64,000 nucleotides of DNA from Ignelater luminosus (lineage: Eukaryota; Arthropoda; Insecta; Coleoptera; Elateridae), in the NCBI GenBank assembly GCA_011009095.1, contig VTPC01001891.1, positions 557,538 through 621,537 on the forward strand, in the 5' to 3' direction. Made by a program: the position numbers and the translations under genes. Shown here in pieces: positions 39,001 to 54,000 of the stretch. The notes beneath the pieces were generated by a model. It saw nothing but the letters and a program-made list of their open reading frames with translations, was not told the DNA's origin and did no database searches. How positions within the stretch are numbered: position 1 is the first letter of the stretch; each line of letters starts with the position of its first letter.

Positions 39001-42000
39001 GAAACAAATATAAAGGTCTTATTCTACGGCGGAAATGAGAAGAAACCTCAAATAAAATATGTTCCAAAAATGTTCTAAAAATCAAAGGTGTCTCCACCCT
39101 TAAAGTCATCCTTAAGACGAAATCAGTTTCTGCAAACTGAACGTAAATAAAGGTCTTGATAAGTAATGCACACTTTTGTTACTGTGGCACAAACTATAGC
39201 GACTTATTAAAAGAAATCATCTTTTAGCAAAACTTTAGGGAAGCATAACTCCACAGAGGAAAATATCTTATCTGGGTGTTCTTATTTTTACTGTAGAATA
39301 ATACCTTTATATTGGCTTCATTCAAACCAGAGTGAGTAATTATTACCACTGAAACATAACAATATTATTTTGTTTTACTAATATTTTAACAAAACTTCTC
39401 AAAGTCTATAAAAATGACATAAAAATAATACTATTAATGATAAATTTACTACATAAATAATAGCTTTGTGTAGTATTAAGCCAAAGAAGAACCAAAAATG
39501 AAAACTTTGTTCCTTGTTGAAAATCAAACAAATGCTTGTCACAACATACAGAATTGGAAATTCTTCATAAAATTTAGTGGACATACGAAATTAAGCATGT
39601 TGATTCTAAATATCCATTTGATGGGAAAAGGTGGATTGAACATTTCCTCCTTCTTTTCATCAAACTCAAATATTATAGTACTATTTATTTTTGTACAGTC
39701 ATAAATAAACCTAGGTGAATGTTATTAAAGTGGCTAATGTAACAAAAACTACCAACAGTTCGTGACTAAAAAGCTACTGCCAACTTCAGCCTGTCATTAA
39801 AGGGTTCTTTAGTCAATGCTTGCAAAGACATTAAAATATCACAACATGTACATAATTACATTAAATGGCATTTTAGTTATAGGAGCAAAAAAATGAACAA
39901 GTAATACTATGTGTAACACACAATTTTATTAAGAAAGAAAACTCATACAATAAATATTATCGTACTATTTTTTTTGTACAGTCATAAATAAACTTAGTCA
40001 AGTGTTATTAAAAATTCAAAACCGTAACAAAGAACAACCTTTTTCCTGGCTAATGAATACTAAAACCTGTAGTCTTTACAATTCATTCTTTCATATGTTC
40101 AAGTTATTAGAGATTTTACATAATAAAGGAAATTGTTAATCCAAACAGAAATGGAAATGATAAATATAAATAGTATATCTACAAGAAATGTTTTTATGAG
40201 AAATAAAGAGTTAACCACCTGCCATCTTACCTCTTGGTAACAAATTACCTGGTGCATCTGAGTTATAATAATAATAATAAAATTATTAATTCAACTACCC
40301 CACAAGCTAACTCAATGGTAGTAAGAATGGCCACACACCACTATCGTAGTAAAAAATTCTGACTCTATCACTTTGAAAGCTCGTACTTTACCATCCAACA
40401 AATCTTGATCAAACAAATGGAATTTAGACAGTTAATTTCTGCATATGCATAATGTACAGTATGTCCTCAGATTGAGTTTACAAGAAGAAAAACTTTTTTA
40501 TTATTGCTTTTGTTTGAACTTGAACTTGAAAAATAACGCATTTCATAAATTGTTAAAAAATCATGTTAGTTTTTTTGTTGCTGCAGTTCAAATAGGGCAA
40601 TCCGATTTTCGAGTAAATTTGGAACTTAGTCGTTTTCTTCATCATTGTTGGTAACATCAAATTTATATTACCATTATTATATATAAAGTTAGCTCACCAA
40701 CCATCATTTAAGAGTAGACCTTATACTGTAGTTTATTTCGGTTATCCTATTATTTTGTTAGTTAATAATAAAGTTACAATAAAAATAATGTCCCATTCCA
40801 ATTCATTATTTGAAGAGATATTTAAGACATCTTTACTACTCACTATAAAGGAAAACAAATTAACAGATAAAAATGAAATTTATACATTCTAACCCTAAAC
40901 AGTTTATTGATAAACTGTAAAACTTTCACAAAAATTGGCCCTATTGTTTTTGAGATATGAGCCTTAAAAGTGAGAGGACAAAACTTTTTATTAAGATAGG
41001 AATCATGACTGGAGCTTTGCATTTGAGTGCAGTCAGCAACACAATGTGTACACAGCAAAGCAGCTGATACGAACTCTGATAATTGCCATCAAACAAAATA
41101 AATATAAATAATAATAATTTTCTAATCTTATATGTTTAAGGTTTGAATTTATTAAAATAAGTCTATCTTTCTTTTTTCATAGAAGGAGCAATTTCCAACT
41201 AGATTAGTTTTAATTAGAATTTTGTAAACTTAAAATTGACATCATAAACAATTTACCTACGTAATATAATGAACAAATGTTATTCTAATATACAGATGGT
41301 CGAGAAAGTACGTATTATTTAGTTTTGTTGATTAGTAATATTTACAAAAAAACTCAAGATTTTTCTAACTTGACATTTGAGCACTTATTTATTTCAATCA
41401 ATTCTCTTTTAATTCCCAACCATTAAATAATGCTATGATGTTAAAGTATGCACCAGGCACATATAAAAATAGTCAGCAATACCAAGTCTTGTACGATTTT
41501 GTTTTCCTATAAAAAAAAAAGATTTTAAAAATTCATTCTACAGTATATCACATGTATCTCGGAACCATTTTTAAAAAATCGAACACAAAATTCAATAAAA
41601 GAGAATCCAGAAATTTCATTTTAGAATATAAATGAATATAATGCAAGTGCTGGTATTTAAAAGTGCTTCAAATAAAAGGTATAAACCTTAAGGATACTTA
41701 CTTAAAGAATTTAAATATAAAAAAATTAAATTATTTTAACCTACATCTAAGGAACAAACTCTTAATACTACCTTAAAACTAATTATTCGTAAAATTCAGT
41801 AATTATTATACATATTACTCTTTCCTTTTCATAATTCTACATTTCTAAAAAAAAGAATGATTGTTTAAAAAATATTTTTGATGTATGTGGAAAGTGGGAG
41901 TTAATAAACACTTAACGTGTAATTTCCAACATAATAAAAAATTACCTTTTACAATGTTTAATGAAAGAATTGAAAAGAAAACATTTTTAGAATAAAAGGT

Positions 42001-45000
42001 AATTAATTTTCATACTGCCCTTAATTTATACATTAGGTAATTTTTCATTATTTAAATAAAAGACGTCCTATTAAAAAACTTATTTAGAATTAATTAAATA
42101 ACAAAGAATTTAAACAAAAATGTTTATTTTATTTACTGTATGTCTCGAATCAAACTTACCAGAATATTACTTATACTTCTTTCTTTTTAAATTAAAACAT
42201 CTTAAGTGCATGTCGTGAAAAATAAACACTTGTACTAACCATAAAATACAAAGTATTACAAATCAGCAAGAGAATTTGCTCTTTACTGTATGAAGTCCAT
42301 AAAGCCAAATGATCACACGTGAATTTTATTAGATTTGTATAGTTAAATCTCCAAAATATCATTTGAAGAAATTTAGTCTACTTTAATTCCCTTATGGCTA
42401 GTTATAATAAGCTGTCTCATTGATGTTATTTAATTTAACGATGTATCTTCAACAAAAAACACATTATTAAATATAACAACAAATTAGCACAGCTCTAACT
42501 GGCCACCAATTTCCCATTTTAAATAAAGATTAAAAATCAATTAAATCGAAAAAAAATGAATTACAATAGCTACGCTAATTTTCTGAAATTTCATTACATA
42601 TGCGAAAATGTCGATCGCAGTAACACTTCTTGAAGTCGATCAATAGGAACTTCCATATCTTCTTCTGGATTAAAAGGTTCTGGTATTACCACATGACTGT
42701 GATTCGAGGGCCACTTTACAATCTGTCCATTAAGAGTCCAACACACTGCCGGACATTTATGCGGCGTTCGACTGTGTTTGCAGTACCAGAATGATTTTCC
42801 TTTATATGTGCTCTTCTTGAAGAAAACATGCCCATCGACAATCAAACGAGGATTTCCACGTTTTCCAAGTATGCACTGCAGGGTTCCTGCAGATAAAATA
42901 ATATTTTAATTAACATTTAAATACCCCCTACAAAAATATACTTTGTTTTTCTACATATTATATGGCATTAAAAATGATAACAAAACATATTTGATTACAA
43001 CAATATAAACGCACTTACATTTTGTTATTTACAAGAGAAAGAACAATCTACCCAAGGATAATCTACATATTTACCAATAAAAACTTCAATAAAATAACAC
43101 TTTTAAGGAAATGTGGAGGTGTTTATGCCATATAATAGTTACTGAAAGGTGTAAATAAGGTATTTAAAAGTTAATTTGTATTATTTTATTGAGGTTCCCT
43201 GATTTAAAACTTAAGATAAACTAGAACTACTTTTTTCCTTTTGTCTTGAAAAAAGTGAAACCTGCTTCATATGGAGTCCCAATGAACCATAACTTTTTCC
43301 ATTTTGGGCAAGTTTCCATAGATTTAGCTATTTTTTCAATTCTAGGGGTCATTTTAAGTAATATTTTTTTGTTCTAGGCAGCATTGGAAAGTATATGGTC
43401 CAATATGCATATACAGGGTTTTCACAGAGCAGTGGAACATAGCAAGAATGCACGTAATATAAGTTTTTAACAAATATTATCTTCCCAGTACTGTTTTAGG
43501 AAAACTCGATATTACATAATATTACTGAGATAACAAAGAACAATCTGGTGAATCGTATTACAGGAAAGGAAGCATATTTCCACTAATAAAGAAGATTGAA
43601 AAATCTTATTTTATGCATGTCCATTTCTTACTGTTAAACAATTGCGGTTGCCAATGTCTTGTTATACAAGCAACTTAGGTCTCTTACTATCAGCTAAAAA
43701 ACTCAAGTTCAAATCCCAGTAAAAGCAAATTTTCTTTCTAATTACTAGAAGGTAAAATTAAATTTTAGAATGATGTGGTTGCGAAATGACCATTTTATTC
43801 ATTTTCAACAGTAACATTACTTTGTTCCAACAAATAATTCTCCACAATTGCAGCTTTTGTTAGGTTTTTAAAAATGAAGCCATAAAAAGGTAATGGTGTC
43901 ATTGCTGCAAATAAATAAAATGGTTATTTTCATAACCACATCATCCGAAAAATATGTAATTTTACTTTTTAATTATTAAAAAGAAATTTTGCTGTACTTT
44001 GATTTGAACCCGGGTTGTTTAGGTAATAGTAAGCGACCTCTGCTGCTCACATAACAAGACAATGGCAATTGCAGTTGTTCAACACTACAAAATAGACAGG
44101 TACAAAATGAGATTTATTAATGGAAATATGCTTCCTTTCCTGTAATGAGGTATATCAAATTGTTATCCCGGTAATATTATGTGATACTTGAGTTTTCCTA
44201 AAACAGTACTGGAACATATTTTACATATATTCTTGCTATGTTCCACTGTCTTGTTGAAACTCTGTTATAATTTCTATTAGATCTCAAAATGTAACCATTT
44301 AATTTATAAAAAATCTTAAAATTATAATTGATTTCAAATATCATACTGAATGATGTCAATCACTAATTACTATAGACGTTAAATGTTTTATCAATAGGTG
44401 GCACTGACGCTAGTTTCACAAATGTGATTGGACGCGATCTTGTGAGACCGGCCGATTCCGTATATGTATTTCGTACGCCCAAGTGGTTAGTAGACGCAGC
44501 GTGTAGATGTCGTATTACCCTGCGATAAATTAGAGTTCCTACATAATACTAGTTATAAGAGTTAGGACATGTAGAACCAGAAATCAAAACCACTTGGTTT
44601 GAATTTTTTTACTTTAGCATGACGTAGTTACTGTGAAACAAATTATGAAACATCAGATTTAAGGTTATAATTATTAAGAAAATTGCAATAACAGTCAAAA
44701 AACATGTTAAAACTAGAAAATCAAAATTTGAATATAAAGAGAAAAGGAAATAACTATTAAATTATCAACTAGGTTTAACAGCTTTTTCATGGGCATTTAA
44801 TCTGCCTGAGCAAATAGCTTCATTTTTTCATTTAATTGCTAAATGACTGGGTAAATATTATTGAAACATGCAAATAGTGCCTACCTAAATGATCTTTAGG
44901 CACTTGTAAGTAAATAAATAATGTTTTGTAAAATATGTATTTCCGGTTAATATACCTCTTGTAGTATAGTTGTAAAAGCATTAATTAATCTATTTTATGT

Positions 45001-48000
45001 CGCAGTAGATAACTAAATCAAATGCAAAAATGAAAAAATGCAAAATGTCGAGTAATTCTATTTAATTCAAAGTCAAGAATTTGAATTTTAAGGAAACAAA
45101 ACATTAATGTACTAAAAGATAGGTTAGAATCTCGAATACCATGTGTAATGCACAGTATTAATGTATTATTTCTTGTTTTAGGTTTTAAATAGAAGATAAT
45201 TAAAGAACATGTTCTAAGAATGTTAATAGCAAACACACTGAATGTATTTTGAACAAAGGAAGGTGACCTGAAACTTAAAAACTACCAAGATTGGTTTTGG
45301 TTTCAAAATATATTAAGATTTTTGAACAAGATTTCCATAAACATTCCTTGTGCCTATAAACAACTGCAATACTAAAAATAATTTTATTTCATTTAGTATA
45401 TCTGTATAATAGTTAACAATAATAACAATATAAAAAGTTGAAATATTTCTGATATCGGTATGAAACTGTTAAATACACATAACCTCAATGATAAGCTGAA
45501 TGCTGTTTATCCAACAACGGTTCTGTCAGATACTATTTGTCCAGGAAAACTGTTTAAATAGAATGTCATTATTTGTCTGAGCAGTTAAAGTTTTTCCAGG
45601 AGGAAACTATTTTCTTACACAATTATTTACTAGTGACATGGTATATGCCAATATTAGATACAAATAAATGTTTTAATTTTGTTTATGTCTCATTCCTACA
45701 CTTTTATTTGCATGCTGGTATTTTTAAGTTTTCTTATATTCTGGCATCTCATATTTTCAGTTCTTATAATTTATCAGTCTTGGTTAATGGTTGACAAAAA
45801 TTTTGTTATTCTTCAAAACTATTTATTTCTCTCATTAACTTTAATTTTGACTTTTTTCTTGTTTGAGAAAATATTGCAATTTTTATTCTGTTCAGTAGTA
45901 TACTGAAAAGTTAAATAATGTAGGAATCATGTAGTATTTCAATATCTTTCCCTTTTTTATTAATCCACTGATCTTGAGTAAAATGTTTATTACTACATAA
46001 TTTACTACCTAGTACTTTATACTCTTTCATTTTGTCAAATGTTGCTATTACTTACCCAAACTTTTCTTCATTTTTCATTCAGAAAATTAAAAAAACTATA
46101 TATGTCAAAATGAAAAGAGATTTAAAATTGAAAGTAGAAGAAACAAAAATATTTCATATCTGGTTCCATCCAATCAGAGTCCATTACCCACATAACAAGT
46201 GATTCAAAATTGAAACTAAAACAAGTATTCCATGATATCTAGTTCCAACCAATCAAAATGGATCACCAACATGTCCTAACTCTTCTAACAATATTATATA
46301 GGAACTCTACGATAAATGAACCAAATTATAAACGTAGAAGTCTCGCGGGGAAATTCTCTGTGCTGTTCAATATGTCACAAGTGTCAAAACAATTATTCTT
46401 AAATCTAGACTATGACCCCATTCAACCAATTTAGTAAAAATAACGTTGCTATTAATTTGTTTGCTAAAATCTTTCAATGCACAGGACAGGAAGTGATTGG
46501 AAAATTACTTTACCTTAATTATTTCTCTAGTTTTTCTGATAAGTAGGCTATTAATACCTTTATATGAGGGAAGTAAGTAATTTTGAATGTTACTTCCACA
46601 GCAACAACCAATTATATTTAATATTTACGAAACAAATTATAATATTATGACAGATAGTATAATAAAAAGTTTAACAGAATTCTCTATTAAATATTAAAGT
46701 TGGCAGTAGAAAAAACAATATACATTTCACAGGAAGTAAGTGATTTGCCCTATCTCACTTGGTTGCAGATTTTGCTACGCTAAGCTCAGTCTGTAAATTC
46801 CATGCTCAACAGGATAAATTTCAGTTACCTCCCTTATAATGTAATATACTATTCCTTTCAATACATCAAGAATATTGCTCATTAAAGGGAACATTTATGG
46901 AAATATATTTATGTAGGGTATCCCAATGATCTATGCTCAGAGGATAGCATTGATCTTTGTAGGAATATCAAAAACTGTTATTAAGAAGAATTGTACAGAA
47001 CAATGGTGATTCAAATTAAGCTTTCACACGCTTTAAAATCAATTGATTTTGACATGGAGAAGGCACCTTGCCTGTCATTACTTATGTGAATAATTCTATT
47101 CCAAACACTAAAAAAGTGAGTGTAAGGTTTAGGCCTTTTCAAAATTCTCTACAAGTTTGGTTCTATGCATTTTTTTTTGTATGATTAACCGTTTTCGGGA
47201 TTGAGTGCGGAGTGTGGGAAGCGCGCATCTGTTTATAGGTTAACGCTATGTAAATTGCGGAGTCAGATGCATAGTCACTTTACGAAGTTAATTATATAGT
47301 GAAATATATTATTGTTTGAGGTAGAATGCAAGGCAGGTTTTTCTGACATGGTATTCTCGATAGGCCTAATCCATGCTGTACCGATGTAATGCAATACACA
47401 ACCTAGTGAATAGTATCAGAAGCTACTCAGTTCACTTCTGAATACCATCACCAGTAGGCATGCGTCTCAAGATTTCTCATCTTTGTTGTTGTCCTCTTCT
47501 TCTGGTTGTCCAAACTCACTCTCCGGATCCTTTTCGTCATCCTCGTTTTCCGTCACATTGGATTCTAAAACCTAAAGGCTCTCAGGAACAAATTCATTTT
47601 TTGTATCAAAATCATTTGATATTGATGAGGCGTTGAAGCATGCTTGTCCGTGGCACTGACCACAAACTGTAGAGCACTGCAACCCTACTTTCCTACATCC
47701 ACAGTTCACACCACAACCTTTGTTGAGATTGCCAAAGATTCTATTCAATAGTGTGTCCGATGCTGGTGGCAATAATGTTGTTGTCGGTTTCAGGATTTTG
47801 TTTTCTAGATCCCATCCCCAACTTTCAGGTTGTACATCCTTCCCTAACCAGTCTGCTGACAAGCTGCTGCACTTGTAAATGGAAGAGACAATAATTCCAA
47901 TGGTCTGTTGACTCTTGTTGATTTGATGAATTGTCAATACAGTGTTCTGATTTTGAAGCATTACACATTGCTGAAAGAACACGTATTCCATTTTGAAATA

Positions 48001-51000
48001 ATGTATTTGGAGGGTAGTTTTCCAGTTGGAATAATTGAGCTGACTGGTACAAATCGGGGTTTTTCTCGAACATTTTTATAATTTGCAGTTTTCCTTTGTT
48101 AAACAGAACAGATGTTGTGTCGCATCTACTGATACATCCGCATTACTTATAATATATTTAAAATATTTAATTTCAATAACGGTTTGTTAACTTTAATCAT
48201 GACAATAATATTTTATTATATAACCAACTGCTTAAAGTGTACTATGCATCTGGCTCCGCAGTTTGCATAGCGTTATCCTATAAATGGATGCGCGCTTCCC
48301 ACTCTCCGCGCTTTATCTCGAAAACGAGTAATCATACAGAAAAATACGTAGAAACTAACTTGTTGAGAATCTTATGCTCTACAAGTTCTGTAAGAACCTC
48401 AAACGACATACGAGCCATAGAAAGCGAGATATTTGTAAAAAAACCGATTTTCGTGACCTTTGACCTTTGATATCTTGCCTAGCGGACACGATATCTTATG
48501 AGACTTTTCAGCTCGTCTTTATAATGTCGAGAAAAAGAGCATGCAAATTTTCAGCTTTGTATCTTTCATTCCGAGGTTTGGCCTTATTTTACTTGACTAT
48601 ATTTCAGAAATATAAGTAGACATAGAGAAAACTCTAAATTAATGTGGAATACATTAAAAGAGTTAAGAAACCCAACAAGATTTAGAGATTATTTTACAAG
48701 TAGTATACAGTTTTGAAGAAGATAATGGTAAGTTAACCAACATACGGGTAACAAAGTAGTAGTTGAGCATTTCAATAAATTTTTAGTAAATAGTATAACT
48801 ATAAGTGATATTATAAAATACAGTATAGACTATTAGAAATATAATTGGAGAATAGACTTCACAAATGTTTTTGGAAACTGAATAATAAAGAAAGTGCTGT
48901 TACACTCTTAATAATAGATTTGTAACGTGGTCATTTGAAGTTATTGCACATGTATGGTTACAGCTAGTGAATATTTCTCTAAGAACTAGTAAAACTCCTA
49001 AAAAGTTAAAAATCAGCATTAGGACTTGGTTGAAAAAGTCAACAATACGAATAAAAGTTGAGAGTGTTGTCCAATTAATACATTACCAACAGTGGAAAGG
49101 GTTACTAGAAAAAGTAGTGTACCAGCAATTGCTACAATATTTTAATAAAAATAAACTGTTTTTTATTAATCAATCAGATTAAAAAAAAAAATCATTCTTG
49201 TGAGACAGCACTTCAACTGATAATTACTGAGTAGAAGTAAAATATTGATTCTCTAGATTTGAAATGGGCCTTTGAGAACCACTGATCGAAAGATATTGCT
49301 ATGGGAACAAACAGAAAGTACATGCATGGTTAAGAGACTACTTAGGTAATTGTTAAAAAATAAAAAAATAGGAACAAGACCTGAACAGCCATAAGTAATA
49401 GTTGTGGAGTACCACAAGGAACTATCCTGGGTCCACTTTTATCCATTATATACATGAATGTGACTACAAACATCTATTCATAGGTGACACATTACTGTGT
49501 TAGTAGCACAAATCTACAAGCAGCTATCAACAAAATGAACAACTCACTATCAAAAATATCATTATATTTAAAATCAAACAAATTACAGCTAAATGCATCT
49601 AAGACAAAAGCTATGATAATTACAACACCATACAGGTAGGTACAAACATATAAATGTAAATCAATTTTTGTTAGTGGTGGATAATATTACAATTGAGATT
49701 GTTACTGAAGTAAAAATATTTAAGATTTATATTAAACAACTATCTGTTGTTTGGAGCAAACTTGAATTACATACAAAAAAGAAATTTCAAAAAAGTTATA
49801 CTTATAAGAATCAAGGTGAACTCACTTTGATTACTGTGCTACTATATTATATGGATTGAATATTAATAAATTTGCAATCTTGCAGAAATTACAAAACAGT
49901 CATGTGAATCATTTTGGAATGTAGCCATTTAACGTTTATTCAGTTTATGCTATCATCTCTGCAATGCCTCATAGTTAAACATCAATTATTTTATTTATCA
50001 ATGATTTTTGACGAAATTTAAAAATTTTGTTTCTGAATTCGTACAGTCTGTCTGTTGGTCTGTTGCCATGTTCCCGTAACTTTACAGGACATGTTATGTA
50101 TGGAATAAACTTAGAATTTTCTCCTGATTACAGATACATAATTGGTATTTCGATATGTCGAATACTTTTTGAGATAATCAAGATCGAAAATTTTAAATTT
50201 AATCATGATCATGTAAAAAAAAAGAATTTAAATATTATGACAAACATTGATGCGCTTTGGTAATAGTACAGGAAGAAAAACAAATCGCTTATTAATTGAT
50301 TGGCAAACTTCTTATCATAAAACGTGATTAATTCAAAATAACTACATAGATATACATAAATGAAAACAAGCATACCAAGTGTTCATTATAAATTGACAGA
50401 TGCCTAGTAGCTTTTATAAATGAATGCAGATATTAATATAAGAAGATATCACAATAAGAAAAGACAACCAAAGTACTTACAAAAGAAAAAAACTAAAAAC
50501 CCTAATTAACTCAACCACATCTACCTTCAAAGCTTAATTAGCATGTTCTCACTTACAGTACATTTTTGAAGAAAAACTATGGTCCATAAACAAAAATGGT
50601 GTGCTGTGAAAGGTAGATCTTCCTATTTAACAGCCATTTGTAATCAAAAAATTAAGGTTAGATTAATGTAAGCAATGTTATTTTCATTATTCTATAACAA
50701 TTTATGTTGGACATCAAGAAATTGTTAAAAATTAATTGTAGTAACATTAGTTTTGAATGTAATTTTTAATAGATTTTGAAGGTACATACTTTTGTATTTG
50801 TTGGGGGTATAGATAGTATCACCTACCTTTCACAGCACTATTATCTACAAACCTTGAAGAAAAATACAATTATCACGACCTCTATCGGAAAAAAAATTAG
50901 TATGAAGATGATCCCATTGTTGCCACTACACATCTGCAGAAACAATCATAAATGTTATAAATCTTCAGATTTGGAGATTTTTTCTGCCATTTTAATACAT

Positions 51001-54000
51001 TTTGATGAAATTTAGCACTATCTTTTGGTTGATGGTTTTTTCCATTTTATGAAGGATGAAATAAAATTCAAATCGGTGAACTTATTCCATTATTCTAACA
51101 TAAAACTTTCAGTTAGAACAGTAATGAATAACCAACACAAAATGGTTTTATAACATGAAGACTTCAATTTCTCATGACAAAATTCTGTAGGTTTTGACTT
51201 TGCTAGCTACCCTACTATTAACACTCCATCCAATGCACTTTTAACGTGAAAGAATTTCTACTATGCAGTCATACTGTAGCTGTGGTTCTCTGCTTATTTA
51301 TAGTCGGAGCTGTGTGTCTTGTATAGCATGGAGTCCAAGCCTACTAAGTGAATGGGAAGTTTTAAAGAGTCACTTTGTAGTGGAAACAAAAAGGAATGAA
51401 GGCTCAAATTGAAACTAACAAATTGATATGCATTAAAAGCAAAGTAGGCGCACAGCAAGTACTTGCTTATGTTGCAAGTGGTGAAGATGACTTTTCACTT
51501 CTATCTCATTACCACTGCATGTGACTCCAATCAATGCAATTACCTAGGCATTTAATACACTTAGGTTCTATGGTATAATATATACAGTATGTTCCAAACT
51601 TGAGACAGTCAGTTAAATTAAAAGAAAATTGTTTATTTTGGAGATCGATTTCTCAAAACTGCTCATGGCTTACTAGATATTTGCTAAAAACAAAAATATT
51701 CGATTTTCTACAAAGTGAAATATCTCAGGAATCAGCAAAAGTAGAAAAGAATGACAAAGAGGAATCTACTCCCAAATACAAACAAATCATTTCTGCGATA
51801 GTCTTTTGTTTTACTTCGGCGGCGGTAGGTAAACGTGTTTTTTTTTTTAATGGAACGCCAAGTTGATTTTCATATTGCTCAGCATGCTTTAAATGCTTTT
51901 CAGTGATATACGGTTTGATATAGTTATTCTTTTGTTTTACTAAGTTATAAGGTGAAAACCATTTTCCACATAGTGTGCCATGACATCAAACATATCAAAA
52001 TCATGGATCTTTGTCAAATCAATTGTATTTGTTGTGCAATAATTCTTAAAACAAAAGACTGAAGTGCATTTGCTCTTCTGCCATTGGCACTGGTGGCAAA
52101 TATCCATATACAGTATGCCCATTTTACGGGTCCTTTGGATGTTTGGGAATAGGCACCACGTCTTACAATTCAGAGATATCTTTGTGCAATTACAGAAGTT
52201 TTACTTATATCCAGTTCCACTCCTAATCTTCTAGTGGATAACTATTTATTTTCTTCAATTCTATTACCTTATTGATTTCTAATTTCTTCATTTCTAGCAG
52301 ATTTGATCCTTCTTCTTTTATGATGATTTGTACACATTCATGTTGTGAATTTCAAAAATATTCTTGAAATCGTCGAAGGGTTTGGTGTTGTTGGTCATTT
52401 AGGGAAGGAATTAGCAAACAAATCAGATACAATATTTAAACTTAATCCAAGATTATATCACGTCACTATTTGAACTCCCTTCTGTAGTAGACATGTTAAA
52501 GTTTTAATTAATTATTTAAGGTTGTTAAAAAGGAAATTGGTATATGAGAAGTTTTTGAAATTTCTACAGTATATTATTTGGATAATGAAGAAAATTCTAG
52601 CAAAGTTTGAACTTAATCTTGTTTTTAGTTATTGAAATAAAAAATGTCAAAGTTACTGTTTCGTGACATGTTATTACATTGCTTTAAATGCAAGCAACGG
52701 TTTTCACATTGATTGTAACGTCATTATCTCGACAATCAGAAATGTCAGCATTACAAAAAAATCGCCAAAATATTTATGAGTCTTATAGTAAATAAGTGTG
52801 TCAAATTTCAAAAAAGTCCTGTTTTTAGTTTCTGAGAAAATTAAATTATTATTCTAAAAAATAGTACCAAAGCTATCAAGATTTAGTAAATCATCATTAC
52901 GTTCGGCAAGTCGTTGACGATAAACTGATTCCGTAACCCATTTATTTTTCCACTGATATTTTTTTTTTTTTGATGTAGATTTATCACTTTCCATTATCAA
53001 TGTTAATTATTAAATATAAATATCTTTACAACCACAATAACTTTACAAATGCACTTTCTTTGGTTATGATATCAGTACACACTACACATGTAAACACTAC
53101 CGAAAGTTTACTGCGTTGCCGTTCTTCACACATCATATTGTAAGTTTTTTAAAATGTGTAAAAAAATATTTTAACTGACAAAAACTCTTTGAAAGAATAA
53201 AATTTAGAATTAAATTATTAAAAAATATGCATTTTTAACAAAAAAAAAAAAAACATATTTCCATTAATTTTAATTATTAAAATTTTGTTTATTTTAAGTT
53301 GGCAATGGATACTTTATCCTATGTATTTAGCATAGTGCAAAGTCCTCACCACAGCTTACCCCCACCCCTCTTCTTAACAACCTTAATATGGCAGCATATA
53401 ACTGCTATATTGCATTTTAAATGAGACAGTTTATTACTGTTGTTAAGGAAATAATAACAATATATTGTTTAAGATAGTTTCTATGGAAATAAAAACTTTG
53501 ATGATAAATGAATTTTGCATCTCAGCTGAAATCCACTGTAATATGTAATAGTATAAAACTGGCTCGATCATTTGTTTATTTTGAATACTTCATTAATGCC
53601 TGGTAACATAAACGTTAGCTGTTCATTCGTTGACAATTATCTAGTGATTAAATGCAAAAATGCCTAACATAAAGGTTTGTTAGAGGTTGATTGATTAAAT
53701 TGTTTCTTACCATAACTACTATAGTTAAGCTAGCAAATCATTAGTGTTTGTAACAGGAAATTGCCCAAAAGTATGCATGAGTCCCGTCAAGACCAATGGC
53801 TGATGTTAAATCCCGTAGCTCATGCCACAGATGGGGTGGATTCTCAAATGAATTTACCTAAGCACACACAAAGAAAAGCTCACCGATTTCCAAAACTCTT
53901 ACTAGACTGATAGATGTTCACAAAAGAGGGCGCCAGCAGTCGTAGATTGAAGGGTTCTGATGGTCGGTCACGCGACTACTCGTGAATCCAACACCCTGTA

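Noticed and set aside
45573..45906. Hydrophobic overlapping frames resembling membrane proteins
   Set aside because: Phe/Leu/Ile-rich frames arise readily from T-rich intron sequence here; there is no homology, and no start or splice context.
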